A DNA stretch of 43,261 nt from contig JAFQNL010000023.1 in the NCBI GenBank assembly GCA_017395935.1, positions 1 to 43,261 on the forward strand, read 5' to 3'. The translations under genes were made by a program, and so were the position numbers. The notes under the pieces were generated by a model. The model was not told where the DNA came from. It saw only the letters and a program-made list of their open reading frames with translations, and ran no database searches. Below, in pieces: positions 14,521 through 23,200 of this stretch (its first letter is position 1; every line of letters begins with the position of its first letter). Source of the stretch: Oscillospiraceae bacterium (GTDB lineage Bacteria; Bacillota; Clostridia; Oscillospirales; Oscillospiraceae).

Positions 14521-15021
14521 ATGAATAATATTATCCTGATTGGCATGATGGGCTGTGGAAAGTCCACCTGCGGCCGGCTCCTCCGGGATAAACTGGGACT
14601 GGAACTGGTGGATACGGACGAACTCATTGTGGCCTGCGCCGGCATGACCATCAGCCAGATCTTCGACCAGCGGGGTGAACTCTGGTTCCGGGACCTGGAA
14701 AGCGAGATCGCCCGGGAGCTGAGCCAGACCTCCGGTCTGGTCATCGCTACCGGCGGCGGCCTCCCCCTCCGGGAGGAGAACCGGAGGGCCCTCCGGGAGA
14801 CCGGCACCGTCTTCTTCCTCAACCGGGATCCGGAGGCCATCTTTGAAAAGGCCAACTTGCAGGACCGGCCGCTGGCCCAAATGGGCAGGGAAAACTTTCT
14901 CCAGCGCTTCCGGGACCGGGAGCCCATCTACCGGGCCATGGCGCACCATGTAATGCCCTGTCTGGTCTCTGCCGACCAGACCACCGACGATATAATTGCC
15001 ATTCTGGGCCGGCAGTCCTGA
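14521..15021 (+). CDS. aroK: Shikimate kinase
   Basis: A 166-residue ATP-dependent kinase phosphorylating shikimate. Walker A is LIGMMGCGKSTCGRLL, the shikimate-binding DTDE is in LVDTDELIV, ATGGGLPLRE is the GGG substrate loop, and the lid contains LQDRPLAQMGRENFLQRFRD with its catalytic Arg. It is the last gene of the operon. aroD and aroE, needed between aroB and aroK products, are not in the window. Confidence 0.95.
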   Translation: MNNIILIGMMGCGKSTCGRLLRDKLGLELVDTDELIVACAGMTISQIFDQRGELWFRDLESEIARELSQTSGLVIATGGGLPLREENRRALRETGTVFFLNRDPEAIFEKANLQDRPLAQMGRENFLQRFRDREPIYRAMAHHVMPCLVSADQTTDDIIAILGRQS

Positions 15022-15031
15022 TGAGCAAGAG

Positions 15032-15063
15032 AAAAAACGCCCCTCATCCTTGGATGAGGGGCG
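15032..15063. terminator. Bidirectional terminator between aroK and the kinase-like gene
   Basis: Stem CGCCCCTCAT (15038-15047) / ATGAGGGGCG (15054-15063). On the minus strand it is followed by six T, terminating the convergent kinase-like gene. On the plus strand it lies 16 bases past the aroK stop with a weaker, delayed T-run. Confidence 0.85.
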
Positions 15064-15086
15064 CTGCACTTTTTGCGGATGGGGGC

Positions 15087-15731
15087 TCAGCGGTTGATTT
15101 CCTTAATGGCGTCAGCCATCTCGCTGCCAAAGACACTCATGGCATAGGTCTCGATAATGCCGGCGGCAGTATCAAAGTCCAGCCCGTCAGAGTTGAGAAT
15201 CAGATGGTAGTTCTCCCTCCGACCCCAGGGGTGGTCGGAGTAGAAATTATGATAGGCGGCCCGGGACTTGTCGATCTGCTTGACATAGGCTCTGGCCCGG
15301 TTTTCCGTCAGGGTGAGCCGCTCCATGGTCCGTCGGACCCGGGACTCCACGCTGGCCTGAATGAAGATATTGACCGTATTCGTATAGCCCAGCAGTACAT
15401 CGTCGGCGCAGCGGCCCACAATGACCGCCGGAGTCTGGTCGGCGATGGTCCGGATAATCCCCGACTGGACGGCGTAGAGCTGGTCACTGATGGGCATCGA
15501 GTAGGCCCCGCCCGCACCCAGCCGATTGATGGCGTAGAGAAAACTATTGGTGGCCGTAGTCTCCTCTACCTTGCGAAAGAGTTTGGGATCAAAGTGGCTT
15601 TCCCGGGAGGCAAGCTCAATGATCTCGTTGTCATAGAAGGGGATGCCCATATGCCGGGCCAGCCGGCGGCCGATCTCGGTGCCTCCGGCGCCAAACTGGC
15701 GGCTGATGGTGATAATGGGATAGGTCTTCAT
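15087..15731 (-). CDS. Cytidylate kinase-like family protein
   Basis: A 214-residue P-loop protein of the cytidylate-kinase-like family. It begins MKTYPIITISRQFGAGGTEI, where SRQFGAGGTEIGRRLA replaces a standard Walker A loop. It continues with FYDNEIIELASRES, VIVGRCADDVLL and the Arg-rich lid segment ENRARAYVKQIDKSRAAYH plus FYSDHPWG. These paralogues of Cmk are common in Clostridia; the phosphate acceptor is not established. The start at 15731 was preferred over an ATG about 50 bases upstream because that ATG overlaps the -10 box. The ribosome site is weak. Confidence 0.85.
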   Translation of the reverse strand: MKTYPIITISRQFGAGGTEIGRRLARHMGIPFYDNEIIELASRESHFDPKLFRKVEETTATNSFLYAINRLGAGGAYSMPISDQLYAVQSGIIRTIADQTPAVIVGRCADDVLLGYTNTVNIFIQASVESRVRRTMERLTLTENRARAYVKQIDKSRAAYHNFYSDHPWGRRENYHLILNSDGLDFDTAAGIIETYAMSVFGSEMADAIKEINR

Positions 15732-15783
15732 AGGTGCCACGACCTTTCTGGGCCTGCGCCGGCCTCCAAAATTAAGTGAGACC

Positions 15784-15812
15784 ATTATAACAAGGTTGCA
15801 CAAAAAAGGCAA
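15784..15812 (-). promoter_or_regulatory. Promoter of the kinase-like gene
   Basis: Minus strand: -35 TTGCCT (15807-15812), 17-base spacer, perfect -10 TATAAT (15784-15789). Confidence 0.7.
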
Positions 15813-15906
15813 CGGGAAAAGAGGGAAAATTGGGGATAATTACATATCTTTCCCGGAGAAAAATCGGACGCCGGAAGCCTTGGGAGAGGCTGGAAGTGGG
15901 GGAAAG

Positions 15907-15943
15907 GAAAAAAGGACCTGCCGACCTTGGGTCGACAGGTCCT
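15907..15943 (-). terminator. Rho-independent terminator of the carboxyltransferase gene
   Basis: Minus strand: stem AGGACCTGTCGAC (15931-15943) with GTCGGCAGGTCCT (15913-15925), one mismatch, followed by TTTTTT; 14 bases after the stop codon. Confidence 0.88.
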
Positions 15944-15956
15944 GTATGGGATTGGA

Positions 15957-17474
15957 TTACAGCGGAATATTGCCGTGCCGGTTCTTTTTCTGGCCGCTCT
16001 GGAAGGTGAGCTGGGCTTCCAGCACCTTTTCCAGCATCCGGCGGGTATCCTGAGGCTGGATGACGTCATCTACATAACCCATCCGGGCGCCCTCATAGGG
16101 ATTGAGATAGCGGTCCTTATAGGCCTGAACCTTCTCGTCCAGCAGCTCCTGATACTTGCTGCCGGCGGCCTTGAGCTCCCGCTTATTGATGATCTTGACC
16201 GCGCCTTCAGCGCCCATAACGGCGATCTCGGCGATGGGCCAGGCCCAGACCACATCAGCGCCCAGCTCCTTGGTGCACATGGCGATATAGGAGCCGCCAT
16301 AGGCCTTGCGGAGGATAATGGTGATCTTGGGCACCCGGCTCTCGGCGTAGGCGTAGAGCATCTTGGCGCCATGGCGGATAATACCCGAGCTCTCCTGCTC
16401 CCGGCCGGGGAAGAAGCCGGGCACGTCTACCAGATTGATCAGCGGGATATTATAGCAGTCGCAGGTCCGGATGAACCGGGCGGCCTTGCAGGAGGCGTTG
16501 ACATCCATGCAGCCGCTGAGGACGGCGGGCTGGTTGGCGACAAAACCTACCGTAGCGCCGTTGACCCGGCCGAAGCCCACGACGATATTGGCGGCAAATT
16601 CGGGCTCGATCTCAAAGAAACTCTCCGAGTCGGCCAGATAGTCGATGACCCGCTTCACGTCATAGATCCGCCGCTTGTTCTCGGGCACCACGTCCTGAAT
16701 GCCCCGCTGCCAGCGGGCCTTGGCCTTGGGCTGGATATCGGGGAGCTGGTCGCAGTTCTGAGGCAGATAGGTCAGCAGCTTTCTGATCTTGAGCAGGCAG
16801 TCCCGGTCGTCAGAGGCCCGGACATGGGCCACGCCGTTCTTTCTCATATGAACGTCGGCGCCGCCCAGCTCCTGCATGGTGATGTCCTCGCCGATAACAG
16901 CCTTGACCACGTCAGGGCCGGTGACGAACATCTCGCCGGTATTCTCCACGAAAAAGATAAAGTCCTGCAGAGCGGGGGAGTAGCTGGCGCCGCCGGCGCA
17001 GGGGCCCATAATGGCGGTGATCTGGGGAATCACGCCGGAGGCGGCCACGTTCTGGTAGAAGATATTGCCGTACTGGGCCAGCGCTTCCACGCCTTCCTGA
17101 ATCCGGGCGCCGCCCGAGTCCATGAGGGCGATAATGGGGGCTTTGGCCTTGAGGGCGGCCTTCTGGACCTCGGTAATCTTTCTGGCGTTGGAGGTAGAGA
17201 GGGAGCCGCCGGCAATGGTAAAGTCCTGGGCGTAAGCGAAGGCGAAGCGGCCGTTGATCTTGCCGCAGCCGGCGATGACACCGTCCCGGGAGGCGGGCTT
17301 GTCCGCGCTGCTGGTCCGGTTCTGGAAGACGTTGTACTCCACGAAGGTATCAGTATCGAAGAGAATATTCAGGCGCTCATCGGCCGTCAGCTTTCCCTTG
17401 GAGTGCTGGCGATCGGGCTTTCCGCTGCCCAACAGATCCCGGCGGCGCTGCTCTAAAAGCTGAAAGGAATTCAT
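15957..17474 (-). CDS. Acyl-CoA carboxyltransferase subunit (methylmalonyl-CoA decarboxylase alpha / propionyl-CoA carboxylase beta type)
   Basis: A 505-residue biotin-dependent carboxyltransferase with two crotonase-like halves. First half: MDSGGARIQEGVEALA and MGPCAGGASYSPAL (acyl-CoA oxyanion hole). Second half: LVDVPGFFPGREQESSGIIR and ILRKAYGGSYIAM. Enzymes of this size either move carboxyl from biotin to propionyl- or acetyl-CoA, or act in Na+-pumping methylmalonyl-CoA or glutaconyl-CoA decarboxylases. The biotin carrier, biotin carboxylase and membrane decarboxylase subunits are all absent from the neighbourhood, so the acyl-CoA substrate and partner complex cannot be told. It is monocistronic with its own promoter and terminator. 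Confidence 0.9.
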   Translation of the reverse strand: MNSFQLLEQRRRDLLGSGKPDRQHSKGKLTADERLNILFDTDTFVEYNVFQNRTSSADKPASRDGVIAGCGKINGRFAFAYAQDFTIAGGSLSTSNARKITEVQKAALKAKAPIIALMDSGGARIQEGVEALAQYGNIFYQNVAASGVIPQITAIMGPCAGGASYSPALQDFIFFVENTGEMFVTGPDVVKAVIGEDITMQELGGADVHMRKNGVAHVRASDDRDCLLKIRKLLTYLPQNCDQLPDIQPKAKARWQRGIQDVVPENKRRIYDVKRVIDYLADSESFFEIEPEFAANIVVGFGRVNGATVGFVANQPAVLSGCMDVNASCKAARFIRTCDCYNIPLINLVDVPGFFPGREQESSGIIRHGAKMLYAYAESRVPKITIILRKAYGGSYIAMCTKELGADVVWAWPIAEIAVMGAEGAVKIINKRELKAAGSKYQELLDEKVQAYKDRYLNPYEGARMGYVDDVIQPQDTRRMLEKVLEAQLTFQSGQKKNRHGNIPL

Positions 17475-17543
17475 TGCAATACTCCTTTATCATGCAATCA
17501 ACAATAACAGAAGGGGGAACACTCCCCGGCTATCATACCATGT

Positions 17544-17572
17544 ATTATAACAAGATCGCCGGAAAGATGCAA
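17544..17572 (-). promoter_or_regulatory. Promoter of the carboxyltransferase gene
   Basis: Minus strand: -35 TTGCAT (17567-17572), 17-base spacer, -10 TATAAT (17544-17549). The ribosome site AAAGGAG lies near 17485. The rest of 17475-17727 is AT-rich; a possible extended -10 TGGTACAAT at 17688-17696 probably serves the divergent FliB-like gene. Confidence 0.7.
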
Positions 17573-17727
17573 GTTTGATTGTAAAAACGGTCAAAAGTTC
17601 ATTTTCTGTTCAAAATAATACAAGTGGAAGAAAATGGAGACAAAATAAGCACCGAAAAGCCTCCTTCTTTCCTTTCCAAAGGGAATATGGTACAATCGGC
17701 AAAAGAGCGAAAAAGGAGATGGGAACT

Positions 17728-18813
17728 TTGGAACTGACTGCTCCCTGCTATTATCAGAAATTTCAATGCCTGGCCGGCGCCTGCCGCCACAGCTGCTGCC
17801 GCGAGGGCTGGCAGATTGTGGTGGACGAGAAGACGATGGACTTCTATCGGAGCCTGCCCGCCCCGCGTCGGGAGGCCATCCTCGGCTGTATCGCGCAGGA
17901 CGGGGAGGGCGATTGGGTGATTCAGAGCAGAGAGGGCGTCTGCCCCTTCCTGACCGCGGAAGGCCTCTGCCAGCTCGTTATCTCCTACGGCGATCAGGGG
18001 CTGGGAGAAATCTGCGCGCTCCATCCTCGCTATCGGGAGTGGTTCCCCGGCCGGATGGAGATTGGCGTGGGCCTCTGCTGTGAGGAGGCGGCCCGGCTGA
18101 TTCTCTCCGACCCGGCGCCCTGCGAGTTTGAGACCTGGATCACGGACAGTGAAGAGGAGGACGAGGAACCGGCTCCCCTCTATCCGCTGCTGGTGGAGGT
18201 GAGAGAGGTTCTCTTCGCCCTGCTGCAGGAGAGAGAGCAACCCCTTCGCCTGCGCCTGGCCCGGTGTCTCCGGCTGGCGCTCTCCCTGCAGGAGGCAGTC
18301 AACCGGGGCGAAGATCCGGAGGAGCTGGCCTTCTCCCGCCTTCCGGGTGAGCAGCGGAGCTGGCAGCAGGTGCTGGCCGCCATCCTCCGGGTCCATCAGG
18401 AGATGGAGCATCTGAATCCGGAGTGGACAGCTGTGCTGGAGGACCTGGACAGCCATCTGGAGGAGCTGGACTGGACCGGCTTTGAGCGGGCGCTGGGTCA
18501 ACGGAGCTATGAGTACGAGCATTTGGCCGTCTACCTCATCTTCCGCTACTTTCTCAAGGCGGTCTACGACAAAAAACCGCTGGAGAAGGTCTGGCAGACG
18601 GTGGTTATGGTGCTCATGATGGCGACACTGGCCGCCCGCCGCTGGGGAGAAAAAAACGATCTGACCCTGTTGGATCAGATCGAAGTGGTGCGGCTCTATT
18701 CCAGCGAGACGGAATATTCCGACGAGAATATGCAGCTGCTGGCCGAGGCGCTGCTCTTTGAGCCCGAACTCAGCGCCGCCGGCCTGCTGGGCCTGCTGGA
18801 GGGTTCTGATTGA
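17728..18813 (+). CDS. fliB: FliB-like lysine-N-methylase / Cys-cluster protein
   Basis: A roughly 361-residue protein of the FliB-type family. The N-terminus carries the hallmark YYQKFQCLAGACRHSCCREG, a CxxxxCxxxCC cluster thought to bind iron or zinc. Further conserved cysteines follow in GVCPF, EGLCQL and ICALHPR, and GLCCEEAARLIL later. FliB in enterobacteria methylates flagellin lysines, but no flagellar genes are present here, so the target is unknown. An ATG at 17719 is flush against AAGGAG, leaving no spacing; the in-frame TTG at 17728 is nine bases away and is preferred. The 3' end overlaps the convergent downstream gene by 44 bases. Confidence 0.75.
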   Translation: MELTAPCYYQKFQCLAGACRHSCCREGWQIVVDEKTMDFYRSLPAPRREAILGCIAQDGEGDWVIQSREGVCPFLTAEGLCQLVISYGDQGLGEICALHPRYREWFPGRMEIGVGLCCEEAARLILSDPAPCEFETWITDSEEEDEEPAPLYPLLVEVREVLFALLQEREQPLRLRLARCLRLALSLQEAVNRGEDPEELAFSRLPGEQRSWQQVLAAILRVHQEMEHLNPEWTAVLEDLDSHLEELDWTGFERALGQRSYEYEHLAVYLIFRYFLKAVYDKKPLEKVWQTVVMVLMMATLAARRWGEKNDLTLLDQIEVVRLYSSETEYSDENMQLLAEALLFEPELSAAGLLGLLEGSD

Positions 18814-19444
18814 GTTTTATACCGTAGGAGAGGATCTCCCCGCCCACTGTAGGCAGATAGTTCAGATCAGCCCTGTCCCGCCGGGCGTCTTCGTCAATGG
18901 CCTGGGCGATCTGGTCTCTGGCCCGCTGACGAAGCTGGTCAAAAGTGAGGTGGGAGATCTCCCAGGAGGCGGGGAGAGGCAGCTCGGAAGCGTACATTCC
19001 CGCCTGCAGAGAGAGGGCCATTTCCCCGGAGATGGGATAAACCTTCCGGTTGGATGTACCCTGATAGGAGCTCCAGGACCAGATGGTGGTGGTTTTGTTC
19101 TTGCGCTGGCCGATCAGTACATAGGAGACGACAGGATGACCACTGGCCAGATTGGTCCGGGTCCGGGGGACGATCTTCCGATCCAACTCGTCCAGCACAG
19201 CATCCACCGTTTCCTCCTGCGCGAGCAGCCGCCGGAGCTCGTTGCCTACATGAAGGCCGTCGATGAACAGAATGCCGCAGAAGGCGCAGACAATGCCCCG
19301 CTCCGGCACCTTGATACACTTGTCCACCAGCTCATCTCCTGCCACCGAGGGGTGCAGGGAGTGGGGGTCATAGAGATAGGTGAGAAACCGGTCCCCGGCG
19401 ACTACAATGCCGGTTTTGTTGGCCATCAGACAAACGTGTGACAT
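18770..19444 (-). CDS. Proteasome-like Ntn-hydrolase paralogue 2
   Basis: A 224-residue protein starting MSHVCLMANKTGIVVAGDRF. The first 20 residues resemble the beta-hairpin start of HslV and proteasome beta subunits: nucleophile at mature residue 1, hydrophobic strand, then 'GxVxAGD' with Asp 16 residues later. The initiator Met followed by Ser would be removed, exposing Ser as nucleophile. A lysine (K42) five residues before the shared PERG/PERQ motif aligns with Lys33 of proteasomes after an 8-residue insertion. It is paralogous to the upstream gene (shared CLMAN, AGD and PER motifs) and separated from it by 16 bases. Substrate and assembly are unknown. Family assignment is by eye and needs a profile search. 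Confidence 0.55.
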   Translation of the reverse strand: MSHVCLMANKTGIVVAGDRFLTYLYDPHSLHPSVAGDELVDKCIKVPERGIVCAFCGILFIDGLHVGNELRRLLAQEETVDAVLDELDRKIVPRTRTNLASGHPVVSYVLIGQRKNKTTTIWSWSSYQGTSNRKVYPISGEMALSLQAGMYASELPLPASWEISHLTFDQLRQRARDQIAQAIDEDARRDRADLNYLPTVGGEILSYGIKLNQNPPAGPAGRRR

Positions 19445-19460
19445 GGCATGCCGTCTCCTT

Positions 19461-20081
19461 TCAGGTTGGCAGAAAACGCAGTGACGCCAGATGGATCTGG
19501 CCGCCAATGGTCTGGTTATGGCGGGGATTGGCCGCTCGCCGGGCTTCGTCCCTCTCAATGGCCAGAGCCGCCCGGGTCCGGGCAGCCTCACGGAGGGCGT
19601 CATAGTCCAGCTCCCGCAGCTCCTCCGGATCAAACTCGGGCATGGCCGAGCACCACGCTCCGGCATGGAGGAAAACAGGCTGACCGATGGCCGGCCGGAG
19701 ATGCCGGCTCTTGAGCTGACCTTGATATACGACAGCGTCCCAGATATGGAGCTGTCCGGAGCAGACCTGAGCGATCAGCAGGTGGAAGGGCCCTGCCTTA
19801 CCGGCAAAGGAGGAGAGCCGGGTGAGGGTGGAGACCATCTGCCCGACCTTCTCCAGCTTCTCTTCTGTCTCGCCCGGGGCCTGAAGAATGTGCTTTGTCC
19901 ACCGGATCAGATCCGTGCCCAACCGGAGGGTGGGGCCACAGACCCCCCAGACCATCTGCCGCTCCGGCAGAGCAAAGACCTTCAGCCGCCAGTCCAGATG
20001 GACCTTGGCGGGAAACGTCTCCCGGCTGTCGCCGGCAATTACCGCGCCGGCCCGGTTGGCCATCAGACAGATATAGGACAT
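19461..20081 (-). CDS. Proteasome-like Ntn-hydrolase paralogue 1
   Basis: A 206-residue protein starting MSYICLMANRAGAVIAGDSR. With Met removed, Ser1, Asp17 and Lys33 fall at exactly the positions of the proteasome/HslV catalytic Thr1, Asp17 and Lys33 (K in WRLKVFALPERQ). AGDSRET resembles the ADSRAT of proteasome beta chains. An ATPase partner (HslU-like) is not adjacent. It is the first gene of a two-gene unit with paralogue 2 and has a GGAGG ribosome site. The longer reading frame upstream to 20123 overlaps the leader and is not used. The protein could be a peptidase or an amidase-type Ntn hydrolase; no activity is proven. Confidence 0.58.
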   Translation of the reverse strand: MSYICLMANRAGAVIAGDSRETFPAKVHLDWRLKVFALPERQMVWGVCGPTLRLGTDLIRWTKHILQAPGETEEKLEKVGQMVSTLTRLSSFAGKAGPFHLLIAQVCSGQLHIWDAVVYQGQLKSRHLRPAIGQPVFLHAGAWCSAMPEFDPEELRELDYDALREAARTRAALAIERDEARRAANPRHNQTIGGQIHLASLRFLPT

Positions 20082-20114
20082 GGGGCGCCAGCCTCCTTCT
20101 TTCCGGTTTCGTTT

Positions 20115-20144
20115 ATTATACAATGAGAAGAAAGCCCCTGTCCA
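20115..20144 (-). promoter_or_regulatory. Promoter of the Ntn-hydrolase pair
   Basis: Minus strand: -35 TGGACA (20139-20144), 18-base spacer, perfect -10 TATAAT (20115-20120). Confidence 0.65.
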
Positions 20145-20155
20145 GCAAAGAGAAC

Positions 20156-20187
20156 ACGCCCCGCCTGATTTCCTTCAGGCGGGGCGT
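20156..20187 (-). terminator. Hairpin terminator after the large helicase-like gene
   Basis: A near-perfect 13-base-pair GC-rich stem, ACGCCCCGCCTGA / TCAGGCGGGGCGT with loop of six. On the minus strand it is followed by GTTCTCTTT, a weak T-tract. It separates the gene from the Ntn-hydrolase promoter. Confidence 0.75.
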
Positions 20188-20204
20188 TGAAGTTTTATTC
20201 TGAG

Positions 20205-23200
20205 TCAGACCAGCGTGCCAATAGACGTCTCGTGGAACCGGGCTCCCATCATACCGTATTCCACACCCCGGCGCCCGCAGTCCAGAGCTGCCTCGTTTTC
20301 CGGGTCATAGCCCAGAAGACGAGCCGTCTCCTGTGCCAGACGGAGGGGGGTGAGCGTGGAGAAGCGACGAAGCGCCCAGGCGGCGGCGTTGGCAGCCTCC
20401 TGACGGGAGACCTCTTCGGGAGCACGGAAGTGCTCGTCCTGGCCGGAGACCCGGAAGCCGGTGTAGAACTCCGGGGCCGTCTCCCGGCTCCAGAGGAAGG
20501 TACGCTCCTCTTCAACGGTGGCCGTAATTTCCAGAGCGGACCAGAGCTGGCCGCACTGGCGGCAGAGGACCTCGTCCCCGGCGTCCAGACCGAAGGCGGT
20601 CAGTACCCGCTCAGTCAGCCGGAAATCGGGCATCGGCCCCTCCGATTTCAGTACCAGCTGAGACACCTGACCCACCCGGTTGCGGAAGGCGGGAGCAGTC
20701 AGCTCTTCGTCCCGAATACCCATAATGGTCAGCTCCGCCGGAGTGTAGAGAGGGGGTTGGGCCGGAGCGGGGGCCTTTTCCCGGGGCAGAGGGGGCAGGG
20801 ACTCCTGCTCCCGAATGGCCTCCAGCAGGCGGAGCATCTGAGCCATGACCCGATCGCTGTCCTGAAGCCAGTCCAGAGACCAGAGACGGCAGAGGTTCCA
20901 GCCCTGAGCCTGCAGAAGGGCGGTCCGATCCAGTTCCCGTTCCCGGGTGTCCCGAATCGCTCCATAGCCGGCGCCATCCATAAGGATACCCAGCAGGCAG
21001 CGCCCCGGCTCCTCGGGAGAGTAGACCCGAATGGCCAGAGGCTCCTGGCCGGGAAGGGCCTTATATCCGGCCTGCTCGAACCGGCGGCAGACCTCCTGCC
21101 GGATCCGGTCGGGACAGGGGAGGAGCGGCTCCGATGCCGGCGTCTGATTCTGGGCGTAGGCCAGGAACCGGCTGAGGCCGGGAGAGCCCAGCTTGGGCCA
21201 GTCCTGCCGGTCCAGAGAGGAGAAGATCCAGACCTGCTTCCGGGCGGCGGCCAGCAGTTGGGCAATGGGGGCCAGATCCTTCCAGAGCCCGGCCAGCTTT
21301 CTTGCCTCGGTGCAGCCGCCCCGCTTGCCGGGAGCCAGAGTCAGCGACACCAACAGCCGGTCAAAGCGCCGACTGCCAAAGTCCCGAGGCAGCAGAACGG
21401 GGAGTCGGGCCAGCTGCTCCTGCCGCTGGGGAGATTCCTGAGCGGTCTGAACGAGCATGGCGGAGATCAGATCCCGCTGGGGATGGGTAAGGGCGGCGAT
21501 GGCCAGCTCCTGCTCCCCCTCATCCAGCAGCCGCAGAGCCTGCGTGACGACTGCGGAAGCCTCGGCGGGATTGGTCTGATCCTTCATCTGGCCGACCACT
21601 GTCTTGTATTCCAGATCGAAGCGCTGAGGCTCGGGCGTGGGAAGACAGGTCAGTCCGTAGAGCTCCCGGTCAGCCCACTGGAGGCTCTCGCCCCGGAGCA
21701 GATAGCTCTGCTCCAGCCGAATCTCAGGCAGATGATACCCGGCGCAGCGGCTCCAGATGCTCTGCTCCTGTTCCAACATGGGATAGTCGGTCTCTCCCGG
21801 CCGGGAGAGCAGGAGACTGGTCCGGCCCAGAGCGGTGAGTGCCTGGCCCAGCGTGGCGGGCAGTCCTCCGGCCTCCTCCAGCACTGCGTAGCGGAAGGGG
21901 GGCTCCTCCCCGTCCAGCTGACCGAAGCAGGCCAGCGCGTCGGTGGGGGAGGCGATAACAGCGGCAAACAGGGCGTGAGTCAGCTTGGGGAGACTGGAGA
22001 CCAGCTCCTCAGCGGACAGATCCCGGCCCTGAGGCTGGTTGGCCCAAAGGAGCAAACCCAGCTCCTCCTGATACGCCTCGTCCAGCGGCAGGGTGGGGAT
22101 GGCCTTGGCAAAGTCATAAAACAGATGTTCCCGAACCCGGGTTTGCAGCAGCGCCTCCACCCGGCCAAAGCGGCGAAGCGTCTCGCCCATCTTTCGGGCC
22201 GAGAAGGTCCGCAGATCAGGGACCCACTCCATCTCCAGTACCAGCAGGCCCCGGTACAGGCTCTTACGGAAGAGGGCAAAGGTATCCTCTCCCTCGGGAA
22301 TGGGCTGGTCAAAGTGGGCGGCAAAGACATGCAGATCCAGCTCCTCGCAGCGCTGACGCTGGGCCAGATAGTTCATCCAGCTCTCCAGCATGGGCAGATG
22401 CTCCAGGATCATAGCGATATCTCCCCGAAGCAGAGCCAGCCAGTTTCCTCCCAGCCCACGGCCCATCCGGGCCCGGGTCAGGCGGGTGAATTGCTCCAGT
22501 TTAGCCCGGAAGGCGGCATGGGAGGAACAGAGGGCCATGGCGGCAGCCTGAGCCTCCTCGTCTCCGGCCAGCCGGAGCCGAAGCTCCAGATCGCCGGTAA
22601 TATTGGACAGGGCCTCGTCCGACTGGGCCGCCTGTACGCTGCGCTCATAGAGAGCCTCCCAGTCGGTGTCAGCGCCGGTATACACTTCTTCCAGCTCGGC
22701 CGACCACTTGTCGGCCAGCGCGGCAATGGCAGAGCGCTCCTTCTGGTGCCGGGCCAGCTCGCCCAGCGCCTGCGGGATATCACCCAGCGCCAGCGGTCCC
22801 TTGGACAGCTCCTCCAGCTGGCGGCGGACCCGGATTAGATTCCGGAGCCGGCGGCAGTCCAGCTGCCGGTCGGTCAGCCAGCGGTTGGTGTCCGGCTGGG
22901 AATGACGGCCGGTAACCACATCCATACGGCCCAGTACCTCCCGGGTCTTTTCCCAGGCCGACTGGAGCTCCTGAGCGGCGGATACCGCCTCGGAGGAGGA
23001 GCCGAACTGACGGAGGAAATCCTGACTGCCGGTGAGCTCGGCCAGCCAGTCGTGGCTCTCGGCGGCCACCACCCGGGCATTTTCCAGCCAGATCCAGCTG
23101 GTCTCTTCCTTACGGTAGACCGACTGGAGCTCCCGATGCCAGCGCTGCTCAATCTCCTGACACTGCTCCAGTTCATCCTGGAAGTCTACCAACCAGCGCA

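Noticed and set aside
15729-15812. Longer N-terminus for the cytidylate-kinase-like protein
   Set aside because: The extra codons run through a near-consensus promoter whose -10 overlaps the upstream ATG, so they cannot be translated from that transcript.
20187-22838. 883-codon open frame on the plus strand
   Set aside because: It lies wholly antisense to the large helicase-like gene. It is Gln/Gly/Leu-rich nonsense with no ribosome site, a normal by-product of GC-rich codon use on the other strand.
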